NCBI GenBank assembly: GCA_937924335.1
Contig: CALDWW010000013.1
Location: forward strand, 85,100 to 149,099
Direction of reading: 5' to 3'
Length of the DNA: 64,000 bases
DNA from: an uncultured Gammaproteobacteria bacterium
GTDB lineage: Bacteria > Pseudomonadota > Gammaproteobacteria > Steroidobacterales > XN24
Shown in pieces: positions 27,979 through 36,095 of the stretch (within the stretch, counting starts at the first letter, position 1; every line of letters starts with the position of its first letter). The translations under genes and the position numbers were made by a program. The notes under the pieces are model-generated. The model worked only from the letters and a program-made list of their open reading frames with translations. It was not told where the DNA came from and did not search any database.

Positions 27979-28734
27979 GTGCCTGAGGCGACTTTTCGTT
28001 TCTATGAGGAGTTGAATGACTTTCTGCCGAGAGAGCGCAGGAAGTGCCAGTTCTCGTATCGCTTCCGAGGGGATCCTTCTGTCAAAGCCGTTGTAGAAGC
28101 CATCGGAGTGCCGCACACCGAGATCGATGTCATTCTGGTTGACGGACGCTCGGTCGGGTTCGACGAATTACTCAGCGGTGGCGAGCGCGTCTCCGTGTAC
28201 CCGGTATTCGAACGTCTGGACGTGAGTCCGGTGATCCGGTTACGTGCGCGACCACTGCGCCGCACCCGATTCGTCGTCGATGTCCATCTCGAACGGCTCG
28301 GTCGCTATCTCAGGATGGTGGGCATCGATACGCTGTCGCCAGCCGACAGTGAAGACGCCGCTATCGTCGAAAGCTCCCTGATAGAGGGCCGTATCGTCCT
28401 GACTCGCGACCGCGGCCTGCTACAGCGTGCACGTCTGCAGCGAGCTCGCTGGATTCGATCGCAAAAGCCGCGGGAGCAACTCGTTGAAGTGATCCGGTGC
28501 TTTCAGCTGGAGGACGGCTTGGCGTTTTTCTCCCGATGCCTGGTCTGCAACACTCCGCTTGAATCCGTGAGTTCGACCGCCGTCGGGCAGCGTGTCCCTG
28601 CCTCGGTGCGGGTCTCTCAGGAAAGCTTCACCGGCTGTCCTGGTTGCGGCCGGATCTACTGGCAGGGCACTCACTACCGGCGCATGCGCCAGTTGCTCGA
28701 CCAGCTCGGTTTGCCGGGTGAACCGGTTCGCTAG
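27979..28734 (+). CDS. Mut7-C RNase-domain protein with N-terminal ubiquitin-like domain
   Basis: Two-domain protein of 251 residues: an N-terminal beta-grasp (Mut7-C ubiquitin-like) region, about 1-85, and a C-terminal PIN-fold Mut7-C domain, about 95-240, with FVVDVHLERLGRYLRMVGIDT, the acidic LTRDRGLLQRA motif and a zinc ribbon formed by CLVCN and CPGCGRIYW. These are predicted RNases; the cellular substrate of the bacterial proteins is unknown. The GTG at 27979 is the only start giving the full beta-grasp domain. The 3' end overlaps the convergent AmrS gene by 4 bases (28731-28734). Confidence 0.88.
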   Translation: MPEATFRFYEELNDFLPRERRKCQFSYRFRGDPSVKAVVEAIGVPHTEIDVILVDGRSVGFDELLSGGERVSVYPVFERLDVSPVIRLRARPLRRTRFVVDVHLERLGRYLRMVGIDTLSPADSEDAAIVESSLIEGRIVLTRDRGLLQRARLQRARWIRSQKPREQLVEVIRCFQLEDGLAFFSRCLVCNTPLESVSSTAVGQRVPASVRVSQESFTGCPGCGRIYWQGTHYRRMRQLLDQLGLPGEPVR

Positions 28735-29822
28735 TGCAGGACCGTGTCCAACGGCATCTGCCGGGGCCCGAACTTTCCTGGCTCCGGTTCCAGCACACCC
28801 GGGCAGGCGGTTTCGCAGGCCTGACACCGTCCGCTGTCGTCTAACGCCCAACCCGTGACCTGATAGCCGTCCCTGCGTATGACCTCCAGACCGCAACCGG
28901 GGCAATAGGTCGTCTGTCCTGAAGGATCTCTGATGTTGCCGGTATAGACGAAGCGCAGGCCATTCTCGCGGGCGATTCTCCGTGCTTCACGCAGCGTTTC
29001 CATCGGTGTGTCGGGGTGGTCCAGCATTTTCCACGCTCCATGAAACGCGGTCAGATGCAAGGGAACATGAGGTCCGAGGGCATCTGCGACCCAGGCACTG
29101 AGTGCATCTATCTCCCCGGGGGAATCGTTCTCTCCCGGAATCAGGAGGGTGGTGATCTCCAGCCACACTTCGGTCTCGTGCGCCAGATACTGGAGCGTCT
29201 CTTTGACCGGTTGCAGATGGCCTCCGCAGAGCTTCCAGTAGAACTTCTCGGTAAACGCTTTAAGGTCGACGTTGGCGGCGTCCATGGACTTGAAGAATTC
29301 TTCCCGGGGTTCTTCACATATATACCCGGCGGTCACGGCCACCGTCCGCAGGTCGGCCGCTCTGCAGGCCCGAGCCGTATCCACGGCGTACTCCAGGAAC
29401 ACGACGGGGTCATTGTATGTGAAGGCGACGGAACGGCACTCGTGGGCCACCGCGCTGGCTGCGATGTCGTCCGGAGTGGCCTCGGCCGCCAGCGCGTCGG
29501 TGCGCCTGGCCTTCGAGATGTCCCAGTTCTGGCAATACTTGCACGCCAGGTTACACCCGGCCGTTCCGAATGACAGGATCGACGTCCCCGGAAGGAAGTG
29601 GTTCAGCGGTTTCTTCTCGATGGGGTCACAGCAGAACCCGCTCGAGCGTCCCCAAGACGTCAGAACCAGCTGATCGCCGTCTCTGGAACGAACGAAACAA
29701 AGACCACGCTGGCCGTCACGGAGCCTGCAGAATCTCGGGCAAAGGTCGCACTGCAGCCGACCGTCCTTGCAGACGTGCCAGTACCGGGCCGGGACAGCCC
29801 TGGGGTAGTCGCTTGAATGCAT
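28731..29822 (-). CDS. amrS: AmmeMemoRadiSam-type radical SAM enzyme (AmrS)
   Basis: Radical SAM protein of the family that co-occurs with AMMECR1 and MEMO proteins; the reaction is unknown. The 363-residue product has an N-terminal cysteine block (CDLCPRFCRLRDGQRGLC) resembling pyruvate-formate-lyase activating enzymes, the cluster motif CNLACKYC (Cys90, Cys94, Cys97), TYNDPVVFLEYA and a C-terminal block with CPGCG and CQACETACPG that could hold another metal. Neither AMMECR1 nor MEMO genes are in the window. The start is ATG at 29822, but there is no recognisable ribosome-binding site before it. Confidence 0.9.
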   Translation of the reverse strand: MHSSDYPRAVPARYWHVCKDGRLQCDLCPRFCRLRDGQRGLCFVRSRDGDQLVLTSWGRSSGFCCDPIEKKPLNHFLPGTSILSFGTAGCNLACKYCQNWDISKARRTDALAAEATPDDIAASAVAHECRSVAFTYNDPVVFLEYAVDTARACRAADLRTVAVTAGYICEEPREEFFKSMDAANVDLKAFTEKFYWKLCGGHLQPVKETLQYLAHETEVWLEITTLLIPGENDSPGEIDALSAWVADALGPHVPLHLTAFHGAWKMLDHPDTPMETLREARRIARENGLRFVYTGNIRDPSGQTTYCPGCGLEVIRRDGYQVTGWALDDSGRCQACETACPGVLEPEPGKFGPRQMPLDTVLH

Positions 29823-29905
29823 TGTTCGAGTGGTGCGCCGGCCGCTTGATCATCGTTCTCCAACTAAAGATGGCAGGCATTTGTCCAGAATCAAGTTGGA
29901 TAGGT

Positions 29906-29946
29906 GCCAGACGATCGGGCACAAAACCGGACTGATGGCGTCTGGC
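29906..29946. repeat. Inverted repeat in the lpxH-amrS gap
   Basis: GCCAGACG (29906-29913) and CGTCTGGC (29939-29946) are perfect inverted copies with 25 bases between them. They lie in the 206-base gap between amrS and lpxH, which has no gene I can support. No T-run follows on either strand. An operator or chance pairing are both possible. Confidence 0.3.
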
Positions 29947-30028
29947 GTTCTCCGTCGGCAAGAGCAAAGACGGGTCCCCAGGGCCCTGAACACTGCCACC
30001 CTGAGTCGGCATAGCACGCATCAGGGTG

Positions 30029-30751
30029 TCAGCGGGGCAGTGACTCCAGCGAATATCCTGCCGGTGACCAGCGCAGATAACTGCCTTGGCTATACCAGTC
30101 ACCGAGGACGATGCGTGTTGCGGGGTAATCGTCGACCAAAAAGCGATGGATGTCGGGACGGTGGGTGTGGCCGTGGATCATCGTGTAAGTCCGGTGCTCC
30201 CGCATTACCGCGTTTACTTCCGTCTTGCTGACATCCATGATCTCGGGCGGTTTCTGGCTGCTGCGTGACTTACTCGTATCCCGGGCCTGGCTGGCCATCG
30301 CGAGTCGATGGTCAACTGATGTCGACAAGAAATCCTGTTGCCAACGCGGATCACGGACCATCTGCCGGAAGCGCTGATATTCGTGATCATCGGTACAGAG
30401 GGTGTCGCCGTGGAGCAACAGGACGGGCACATCGAACAGCTGAACGAGCGACGGATCTTGCAGCAACTTACAACCGGCCCGTTCCGCGAAGACGTCTCCG
30501 GTCAGGAAGTCACGGTTACCGGCCATGAAATGACACCGGACTCCCGATTGGCTGAGGTCATGCAAGGCATGCACGACCCGATGTTTGTCGGGATCAGGAT
30601 CGTCGTCTCCTATCCAGGTCTCGAAAAGGTCGCCCAGGATATACAGATCCTCCGCGTCTCTTGCGATGGTCTTCAGGAACGTGAGCAACTGTCCGAGAAT
30701 CTCTGGGCGAGTCGAATCGACATGGACATCGGAGATGAAAAGCGTACTCAA
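30029..30751 (-). CDS. lpxH: UDP-2,3-diacylglucosamine diphosphatase
   Basis: Peripheral membrane metallophosphoesterase of lipid A synthesis, cleaving UDP-2,3-diacylglucosamine to lipid X. All five metal/phosphate motifs are visible in 240 residues: FISDVHVD, LGDLFETWIGDDD, AGNRDFL, LLHGDTLCTDD and HGHTHRPDIH. The first motif reads DVH where DLH is commonest. It follows the cyclophilin gene by 11 bases, the same ppi-lpxH pairing seen in many gammaproteobacteria, so the two are co-transcribed. Confidence 0.96.
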   Translation of the reverse strand: MSTLFISDVHVDSTRPEILGQLLTFLKTIARDAEDLYILGDLFETWIGDDDPDPDKHRVVHALHDLSQSGVRCHFMAGNRDFLTGDVFAERAGCKLLQDPSLVQLFDVPVLLLHGDTLCTDDHEYQRFRQMVRDPRWQQDFLSTSVDHRLAMASQARDTSKSRSSQKPPEIMDVSKTEVNAVMREHRTYTMIHGHTHRPDIHRFLVDDYPATRIVLGDWYSQGSYLRWSPAGYSLESLPR

Positions 30752-30762
30752 TGCGCTCGGTC

Positions 30763-31335
30763 CTACTCGGCGACGGAGATCGTCTCTATGGTAACGGTTG
30801 ATTGCGGTACATCTCCGGGGAAGGGGCCGCCCGGACCGGTCGGGATGGCGGCTATCTTGTCCAGCACGTCCATTCCTTCCAGAACCTGACCGAACACTGC
30901 GTATCCCCAGCCGGAGCCTCGTGGGTCGAGACTCGGATTGTCCTCGAGGTTGATATAGAACTGTCGTGTCCCGGAGTGGGGATCTGCCGTGCGCGCCATC
31001 GCGATCGTTCCTCGCTCATTGCGAAGTCCATTGCCGGACTCGTTGGGGATCGCGCCACGCGACGGCAGCTGCTCGAACTCACTGTTGTATCCGCCGGCCT
31101 GGGCCATGAAGCCCGGTATCACCCGATGAAAGACGGAGCCGTCGTAAGCGCCCTCGCTTATATAGCGGAGGAAATTGACGACTGTGATCGGTGCGCGCCT
31201 ACCATCCAGCTCCAGTTCGATCGTCCCTGCGGAGGTTTCAATGCTTATCCGCGGATAGGCAGGAATCTGTCCCATGTCAGCGGCCATGAGGGTGCTCGCG
31301 GTCAGCAGCAGTATCGCAGTAACGAAAGAGCGCAT
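30763..31335 (-). CDS. Periplasmic cyclophilin-type peptidyl-prolyl isomerase
   Basis: Cyclophilin with a cleavable signal peptide (MRSFVTAILLLTASTLMAAD), so it should act in the periplasm like PpiA. The 190-residue protein contains FHRVIPGFMAQAGGY, the ADPHSGTRQFYIN catalytic region and YAVFGQVLEGMDVLDKI. The ATG at 31335 is chosen because it gives a proper signal peptide; the frame remains open to 31482 but overlaps the region upstream of gltX. A GGAA stretch lies upstream. It is divergent from gltX with 125 bases between starts. Confidence 0.93.
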   Translation of the reverse strand: MRSFVTAILLLTASTLMAADMGQIPAYPRISIETSAGTIELELDGRRAPITVVNFLRYISEGAYDGSVFHRVIPGFMAQAGGYNSEFEQLPSRGAIPNESGNGLRNERGTIAMARTADPHSGTRQFYINLEDNPSLDPRGSGWGYAVFGQVLEGMDVLDKIAAIPTGPGGPFPGDVPQSTVTIETISVAE

Positions 31336-31460
31336 GAAGATTTTTCCGATGCTGGGTTCGACGCCATCCTGGCAAATTAATCCAGAACGGGGGGGTACCG
31401 CAAACGGCGATCGGCGAATCCGCTGACTGCGGGCCCTGCCTTCCGGTACCATTGCGCGCC

Positions 31461-32882
31461 ATGTCACAACCCTTGCGCACACGGTTCGCGCCGAGCCCGA
31501 CAGGGCGCCTCCATCTTGGCAACGTAAGGACGGCGCTCTTCAATTTCCTCCTGGCCCGCATGGCCGGAGGCAGTTTCGTACTGCGAATCGAGGACACTGA
31601 TGCGGCGCGCAGCGAAGAGGACTCCGTTCGACAGATCGCTGAAGACCTTCGCTGGCTCGGTTTGCAGTGGGACGAGGGCCCGGAGGTCGGAGGCGGATAC
31701 GGTCCCTATCGCCAGAGCGGGCGGGCGGGGATCTATCTGGAATTCATGGATCGACTGCGCCAGGCCGGCAGTGCATACGATTGCTGGCGAACGGATGATG
31801 AGCTGAGGATGTTCAGGAAGGCGCGCATCGCCGCCGGGCGCCCGCCGATCTACGATCGGCAGTGGGCGGCGTTGCCGGAAGACGAGGTCAGCCGGCGGCG
31901 GGAAGCCGGACAGTCGCCGGCGCTGAGGTTCAGCGTGCCTCGTGACGGGCAATTGCATTTCGAAGACTGTATCCGAGGGCGCCAGACCTTCGGCCTGGCC
32001 GAGATAGGCGACTTCGTTATCGGGCGGTCCGACGGGACCCCGTCTTTCTTCTTCAGTAATGCGCTGGATGACTCCCTGATGGGCCTGACACATGTCTTGC
32101 GCGGTGAGGACCATCTGAGTAACACCCCGAGACAGCTTCTGATATTGCAGGCGCTGGAATTACCGGCGCCAAGCTACGGTCACCTGCCGCTCCTCGTCGG
32201 GCCGGACGGTGCCCCGTTGTCCAAGCGCATGGGAAGTGCCGGTATGGCCGAGTTTCGGGCCGACGGCATCATGCCCGAGGCCCTGGCCAACTACGCCGCC
32301 CGCCTCGGGCACGCCAGCGACAGCGGCAAGCTGATGTCACTGGCCGAGTTGGCAGCCGAATTCCGGCTGGATAAGGTCGGTCGGTCCCCGGCGCGCTACG
32401 ACCCTATCCAGCTCGAGCACTGGCAAGGCCTCGCGGTCCATGCGGCAAGCGCGGAGCATCTTGCGGAGTGGGCCGGTCCTGGTGCGTTCGAGCGAGTCCC
32501 ATCCGACCGGCGGGAGGCATTCCTGGATTGTGTCCGGCCGAACGTGCTGCGGCCGGCGGATATCCCGCACTGGGCGGACGTCCTGTTTGGGAGAGGACCA
32601 CGGTTTTCGCCGTCCATGGTGCAGGAGTTGGAGCAGACGGGAGCCGCTTTCTTCTCGGCGGCCCTTGCTGGTATCGAAGCCGGAGCTCCAGATCTGGCCA
32701 CTATCGCCAACGCCGTCAAAGCAGGCCTGGGAGTCAAGGGACGACGTCTGTATCGTCCTTTGCGACTGGCCGTGACCGGCGCGGAATCCGGGCCGGAGCT
32801 AGGGCCTTTGATCGACCTGATGCCGACAGACACACTAAAGGCCCGGCTGGAACGCTGGACAGCTGTGAGGGATAGCTGCTGA
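31461..32882 (+). CDS. gltX: Glutamyl-tRNA synthetase, zinc-site-lacking type
   Basis: Class I synthetase charging glutamate. The 473-residue product has the HIGH-type motif RLHLGN (~17-22), RIEDTD, the YGHLPLLVG region and KMSKS-type PLSKRMG. The zinc-binding CxC...C motif of E. coli GluRS is absent: only Cys108 remains in YDCWRTDDEL and the later cysteine reads YDRQW. In Pseudomonas the equivalent slot (ppi-X-cysS-folD) holds glnS. This suggests, but does not prove, a GluRS2-like enzyme that misacylates tRNA-Gln for GatCAB. The ATG at 31461 is preferred over the TTG at 31452. The stop is immediately followed by the cysS ATG. Confidence 0.92.
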   Translation: MSQPLRTRFAPSPTGRLHLGNVRTALFNFLLARMAGGSFVLRIEDTDAARSEEDSVRQIAEDLRWLGLQWDEGPEVGGGYGPYRQSGRAGIYLEFMDRLRQAGSAYDCWRTDDELRMFRKARIAAGRPPIYDRQWAALPEDEVSRRREAGQSPALRFSVPRDGQLHFEDCIRGRQTFGLAEIGDFVIGRSDGTPSFFFSNALDDSLMGLTHVLRGEDHLSNTPRQLLILQALELPAPSYGHLPLLVGPDGAPLSKRMGSAGMAEFRADGIMPEALANYAARLGHASDSGKLMSLAELAAEFRLDKVGRSPARYDPIQLEHWQGLAVHAASAEHLAEWAGPGAFERVPSDRREAFLDCVRPNVLRPADIPHWADVLFGRGPRFSPSMVQELEQTGAAFFSAALAGIEAGAPDLATIANAVKAGLGVKGRRLYRPLRLAVTGAESGPELGPLIDLMPTDTLKARLERWTAVRDSC

Positions 32883-34328
32883 ATGATCAGGATCCATAAC
32901 TCCCTGACCGGAAAGAAGGAGGCGTTGCAGCCGATCGAGGCCGGGCATGTGCGCATGTATGTATGCGGCATCACGGTCTATGACTACTGCCATATCGGCC
33001 ACGCACGCAGTCAGCTGGTCTTCGATGTCGTCTTGCGCTATCTCCGCTGGCGCGGCTATCGCGTCACTTACGTGCGCAACATTACCGACATCGATGACAA
33101 GATCATCCGCCGGGCCGAAGAGAACGGCGAGGCTGTTGACGCGCTCACCGACCGATTTATCAATGCCATGCACGAGGATTTCGATGCCCTGGGCATGGAA
33201 CGGCCCACCGAGGAGCCCCGGGCGACCGGCCATATGGACGAGATCATCGCCATGGTCGAGGCCCTCATCGAGAAAGGCCATGCCTACGTCGGTTCCAATC
33301 GCGACGTGTACTACAGGGTCTCCAGTTTCGAGGATTACGGCCGGCTATCTGGCAAACGCCTGGATGACCTGCGGGCCGGTGCAAGGATCGAGGTCGAGGA
33401 GGCCAAGGAGGATCCACTGGATTTCGCCTTGTGGAAAGCCGCCAAGCCGGGCGAGCCGGCGTGGGATTCCCCCTGGGGACCAGGCCGTCCAGGATGGCAC
33501 ATAGAATGCTCGGCCATGTCCACCAGCGCCCTGGGAAATCATTTCGACATCCATGGCGGCGGGATGGATCTCAAGTTCCCGCATCACGAGAACGAGATCG
33601 CGCAGTCTTGCGGGGCGACTCACGAGCCTTTCGTAAACATCTGGATGCACAACGGTTTCTTGCAGGTGCAGGACGAGAAGATGTCCAAGTCGCTGGGTAA
33701 CTTTCTCACCATCCGTGACATCCTCAAGCAGCATAGAGGGGAGGTCGTCCGCTACTTCATCCTGTCGCGCCACTACCGCCGACCGCTGAACTATTCGCAG
33801 GAGGACATCGTCAATTCACGAGCGGGCCTGGACCGTCTGTACACCGCTTTGCGTGGGGCGCCGGTGGCGGAGCAGCCGGATGAGTCGAGTCTGGATGACT
33901 TCCGCAAGGCGATGGATGACGACTTCAACACCGCGGGCGGGCTGGCGGCGATGCAGGATTGTGCATCGGCACTCAACAAGGCGAAGTCGTCGGCTGATGA
34001 GCCGGCCGCAGCGGCCTTCGCCAGGGCTCTGCTCGACATGGGTCAGGTCATCGGTGTGCTGCGCGAAGACCCGGACGGCTGGTTCAAGCGTGCCGACAGA
34101 CATACAGCGCCTGCATCGCTCGAGATCAAGACTCATCCGGCTTCAATCGAAGTGACTGCGGCATCGCTTTCGGACGAAGGAATCGAGCAGAAGATCGCAG
34201 CGCGGAATCAGGCTCGAGCCAACAAGGATTGGGCCGAGGCAGACAAGATCCGTGACGAACTGGCGGACGCCGGCATCGTGCTTGAGGACGCTGGTGCCGG
34301 AGAGACCACCTGGCGACGCAGCCGTTAG
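32883..34328 (+). CDS. cysS: Cysteinyl-tRNA synthetase
   Basis: Class I synthetase charging cysteine. The 481-residue product shows the zinc/active-site Cys in [18 protein letters not shown] (which includes the HIGH motif), further zinc ligands at WHIECSAMS and [13 protein letters not shown], and KMSKSLGN. The C-terminal DALR helical region and basic end ([19 protein letters not shown]) match the family. The ATG at 32883 directly abuts the gltX stop. The 3' end overlaps convergent folD by 4 bases (34325-34328). Confidence 0.98.
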   Translation: MIRIHNSLTGKKEALQPIEAGHVRMYVCGITVYDYCHIGHARSQLVFDVVLRYLRWRGYRVTYVRNITDIDDKIIRRAEENGEAVDALTDRFINAMHEDFDALGMERPTEEPRATGHMDEIIAMVEALIEKGHAYVGSNRDVYYRVSSFEDYGRLSGKRLDDLRAGARIEVEEAKEDPLDFALWKAAKPGEPAWDSPWGPGRPGWHIECSAMSTSALGNHFDIHGGGMDLKFPHHENEIAQSCGATHEPFVNIWMHNGFLQVQDEKMSKSLGNFLTIRDILKQHRGEVVRYFILSRHYRRPLNYSQEDIVNSRAGLDRLYTALRGAPVAEQPDESSLDDFRKAMDDDFNTAGGLAAMQDCASALNKAKSSADEPAAAAFARALLDMGQVIGVLREDPDGWFKRADRHTAPASLEIKTHPASIEVTAASLSDEGIEQKIAARNQARANKDWAEADKIRDELADAGIVLEDAGAGETTWRRSR

Positions 34329-35197
34329 GCGGCGCTTGAGTGGTCCTGGTCGTGGATTTCGGCCGCCTCCAGGGTATTGCTGAGCAACATCGCCACCGTC
34401 ATCGGCCCGACGCCTCCCGGAACAGGCGTTATCAGTGAGGCGCGTGCGGCGGCGGCCTCGAACTCGACGTCCCCGACCAGACGCCCGTTCTCCGTTCGGC
34501 TGATACCGACGTCGATAACGATCGCTCCGGGCTTGACCCAGTCGCCGGGGATCAGGCCGGGCTTGCCTACCGCCACGACGAGGATATCGGCCCGCTCCAC
34601 CTCGCTACGGAGATCCCGCGTAAATCGATGGCATACGGTCGTCGTGGCGCCATGCAGCAGCAGTTCCAGGCACATCGGGCGTCCGACCAGGTTCGAGGCG
34701 CCGACTACCACGGCATGCTGCCCCATGGGGTCGACCTGACAGTGTTCAAGCAGCTTCATGATGCCCAGGGGCGTACAGGCGCGCAGACGCGGGATCCGTT
34801 GCGCAAGTCTTCCTACGTTGTAAGGATGGAAGCCGTCTACGTCCTTGGCGGGATCGATGTATTCGATGACCTGGGACGAATCGAGCTGCTCGGGCAGGGG
34901 GAGTTGCACCAGGATGCCGTCGATGCGCGGATCCTCGTTCAGCCTGAAGATCAGTTCCCTGAGTTCGCCCTGGGTCGTATCCGCTGGAAGATCATAGGCT
35001 TCGGAGAAAAAACCGGCTTTCTCGCAGGCCTGATGCTTGTTTCGCACATAGACCGCCGATGCCGGATCGTCGCCCACCATGATGACCGCCAGGCCTGGCG
35101 GTCTCTGGCCACCGGCCTGGCGATTCTCCACACGTCTGCGGATGTCTTCGCGAATGCCGGCGGAGATCTTCTTTCCGTCGATTAGGCGGGCGGTCAT
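34325..35197 (-). CDS. folD: Methylenetetrahydrofolate dehydrogenase/cyclohydrolase
   Basis: Bifunctional one-carbon enzyme interconverting 5,10-methylene- and 10-formyl-tetrahydrofolate. The 290-residue product has the catalytic Tyr/Lys segment [17 protein letters not shown], the QLPLPEQ and [13 protein letters not shown] loops, the [11 protein letters not shown]ossmann motif and [14 protein letters not shown]. The ATG at 35197 gives the normal N-terminus ([14 protein letters not shown]) with an AAGAG ribosome-binding site; the longer frame from 35275 is not family-like. It is divergent from the tRNA cluster. Confidence 0.97.
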   Translation of the reverse strand: MTARLIDGKKISAGIREDIRRRVENRQAGGQRPPGLAVIMVGDDPASAVYVRNKHQACEKAGFFSEAYDLPADTTQGELRELIFRLNEDPRIDGILVQLPLPEQLDSSQVIEYIDPAKDVDGFHPYNVGRLAQRIPRLRACTPLGIMKLLEHCQVDPMGQHAVVVGASNLVGRPMCLELLLHGATTTVCHRFTRDLRSEVERADILVVAVGKPGLIPGDWVKPGAIVIDVGISRTENGRLVGDVEFEAAAARASLITPVPGGVGPMTVAMLLSNTLEAAEIHDQDHSSAA

Positions 35198-35276
35198 GGA
35201 CTCTTGGCCGGGATCATCAACAGGATTTGATTCTCGCATGGCGGAGCGATGTCGAACAAGGAAGATCGGGCGCAAA

Positions 35277-35305
35277 TTGACTGGTTATTGGGGCGGTCGT
35301 ATCAT
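35277..35305 (+). promoter_or_regulatory. Sigma-70 promoter of the tRNA cluster
   Basis: TTGACT (35277-35282) and TATCAT (35300-35305) are spaced by 17 bases, about 50 bases before tRNA-Pro and in the right direction. The downstream unit closes with a strong terminator at 35771, giving a four-tRNA transcript. Confidence 0.65.
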
Positions 35306-35356
35306 CCTGCGTCCTTGACCGGCTGGCCAGGGCCGACACGATGATCGTGAGAATGT

Positions 35357-35433
35357 CGGGGCATGGCGCAGTCTGGTAGCGCATCTGCTTTGGGAGCAGA
35401 GGGTCGGGGGTTCAAATCCCTCTGCCCCGACCA
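35357..35433 (+). tRNA. tRNA-Pro (anticodon TGG)
   Basis: Full cloverleaf: acceptor CGGGGCA/TGCCCCG, anticodon stem TCTGC/GCAGA around loop TTTGGGA, T-arm GGTTCAAATCC, discriminator A and encoded CCA. First of four tRNAs in one transcription unit. Confidence 0.97.
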
Positions 35434-35470
35434 CCCTCACTGCCGCGGATGGCCGGGAGAGGGCGACTAG

Positions 35471-35547
35471 GCGCCCGTAGCTCAACCGGATAGAGCATCG
35501 GCCTTCTAAGCCGAGGGTTGCAGGTTCGAGTCCTGCCGGGCGCGCCA
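35471..35547 (+). tRNA. tRNA-Arg (anticodon TCT)
   Basis: Acceptor GCGCCCG/CGGGCGC, anticodon stem TCGGC/GCCGA around loop CTTCTAA, T-arm GGTTCGAGTCC, discriminator G and encoded CCA. Reads AGA/AGG codons. Confidence 0.97.
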
Positions 35548-35568
35548 TCGCCCGTTAGGAATAACAAT

Positions 35569-35645
35569 GGTGGGCGTAGCTCAGCTGGTAGAGCCCCGGA
35601 TTGTGGATCCGGTCGTCGTGGGTTCGAATCCCATCGTCCACCCCA
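35569..35645 (+). tRNA. tRNA-His (anticodon GTG)
   Basis: Acceptor GTGGGCG/CGTCCAC preceded by an encoded G at 35569 that can serve as the histidine-identity G(-1) opposite discriminator C. Anticodon stem CCGGA/TCCGG around loop TTGTGGA; encoded CCA. Confidence 0.97.
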
Positions 35646-35688
35646 CTTTACAAGGCGGCGAGCAGAGATTAGATTGCGCCGCTCGCAA

Positions 35689-35764
<76 letters not shown>

Positions 35765-35770
35765 GTCATC

Positions 35771-35802
35771 GGCCCGCGGTGTTTCCGCGGGCCTTTTATT
35801 TA
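35771..35802 (+). terminator. Intrinsic terminator after the four-tRNA unit
   Basis: Nine-pair GC stem GGCCCGCGG (35771-35779) / CCGCGGGCC (35785-35793) with a five-base loop, followed by TTTTATTTAT. Lies 6 bases after the tRNA-Lys CCA. Confidence 0.92.
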
Positions 35803-35862
35803 TCCTCTCCCGGGTGCCGTGCCAAAGCGCGGGCCGGGACAGTTTTCCGCCAGCGGGTCGGC

Positions 35863-35868
35863 TATAAT
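35863..35868 (+). promoter_or_regulatory. Perfect TATAAT -10 box before tRNA-Leu
   Basis: A consensus TATAAT sits 55 bases before tRNA-Leu and after the terminator of the previous tRNA unit, so tRNA-Leu (and perhaps tig) has its own promoter. The -35 region about 17 bases upstream (CAGTTT) is poor. Confidence 0.6.
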
Positions 35869-35893
35869 AATGGGTCGGCTCGCTCGCCGGGGA

Positions 35894-35919
35894 GATCGGT
35901 CTGGCGAGCCAGACCGGTC
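35894..35919 (+). other. 12-pair hairpin in the tRNA-Leu leader
   Basis: GATCGGTCTGGC (35894-35905) pairs with GCCAGACCGGTC (35908-35919), one G-T pair, almost no loop. It ends 4 bases before the mature tRNA-Leu 5' end. There is no T-run, so termination is unlikely. As DNA it is a near-perfect palindrome; as RNA it would form a stable 5' leader structure for RNase P processing. Confidence 0.7.
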
Positions 35920-35923
35920 GCCT

Positions 35924-36012
35924 GCGAAAGTGGCGGAACTGGTAGACGCGCCGGGTTTAGGTCCCGGTGGGGTTGATCCCCCGTGAGAGTTCGAGTCTCT
36001 CCTTTCGCACCA
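35924..36012 (+). tRNA. tRNA-Leu (anticodon TAG)
   Basis: Class II tRNA with a long variable arm: acceptor GCGAAAG/CTTTCGC, anticodon stem CCGGG/CCCGG around loop TTTAGGT, variable arm TGGGGTTGATCCCCCG, T-arm GAGTTCGAGTCTC, discriminator A and encoded CCA. Confidence 0.97.
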
Positions 36013-36095
36013 GATTAGAGGGCTCGGACGGGCCTTGTAGGTGCCGCCGTAGGGGCGCCACCGGGATGTATGAACAGAGATTGAGGGAACACCGG

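Noticed and set aside
29716..30102. Possible 128-codon gene in the amrS-lpxH gap on the minus strand
   Set aside because: It overlaps the amrS and lpxH ends, shows no family similarity and has no ribosome-binding site; the gap is better called non-coding.
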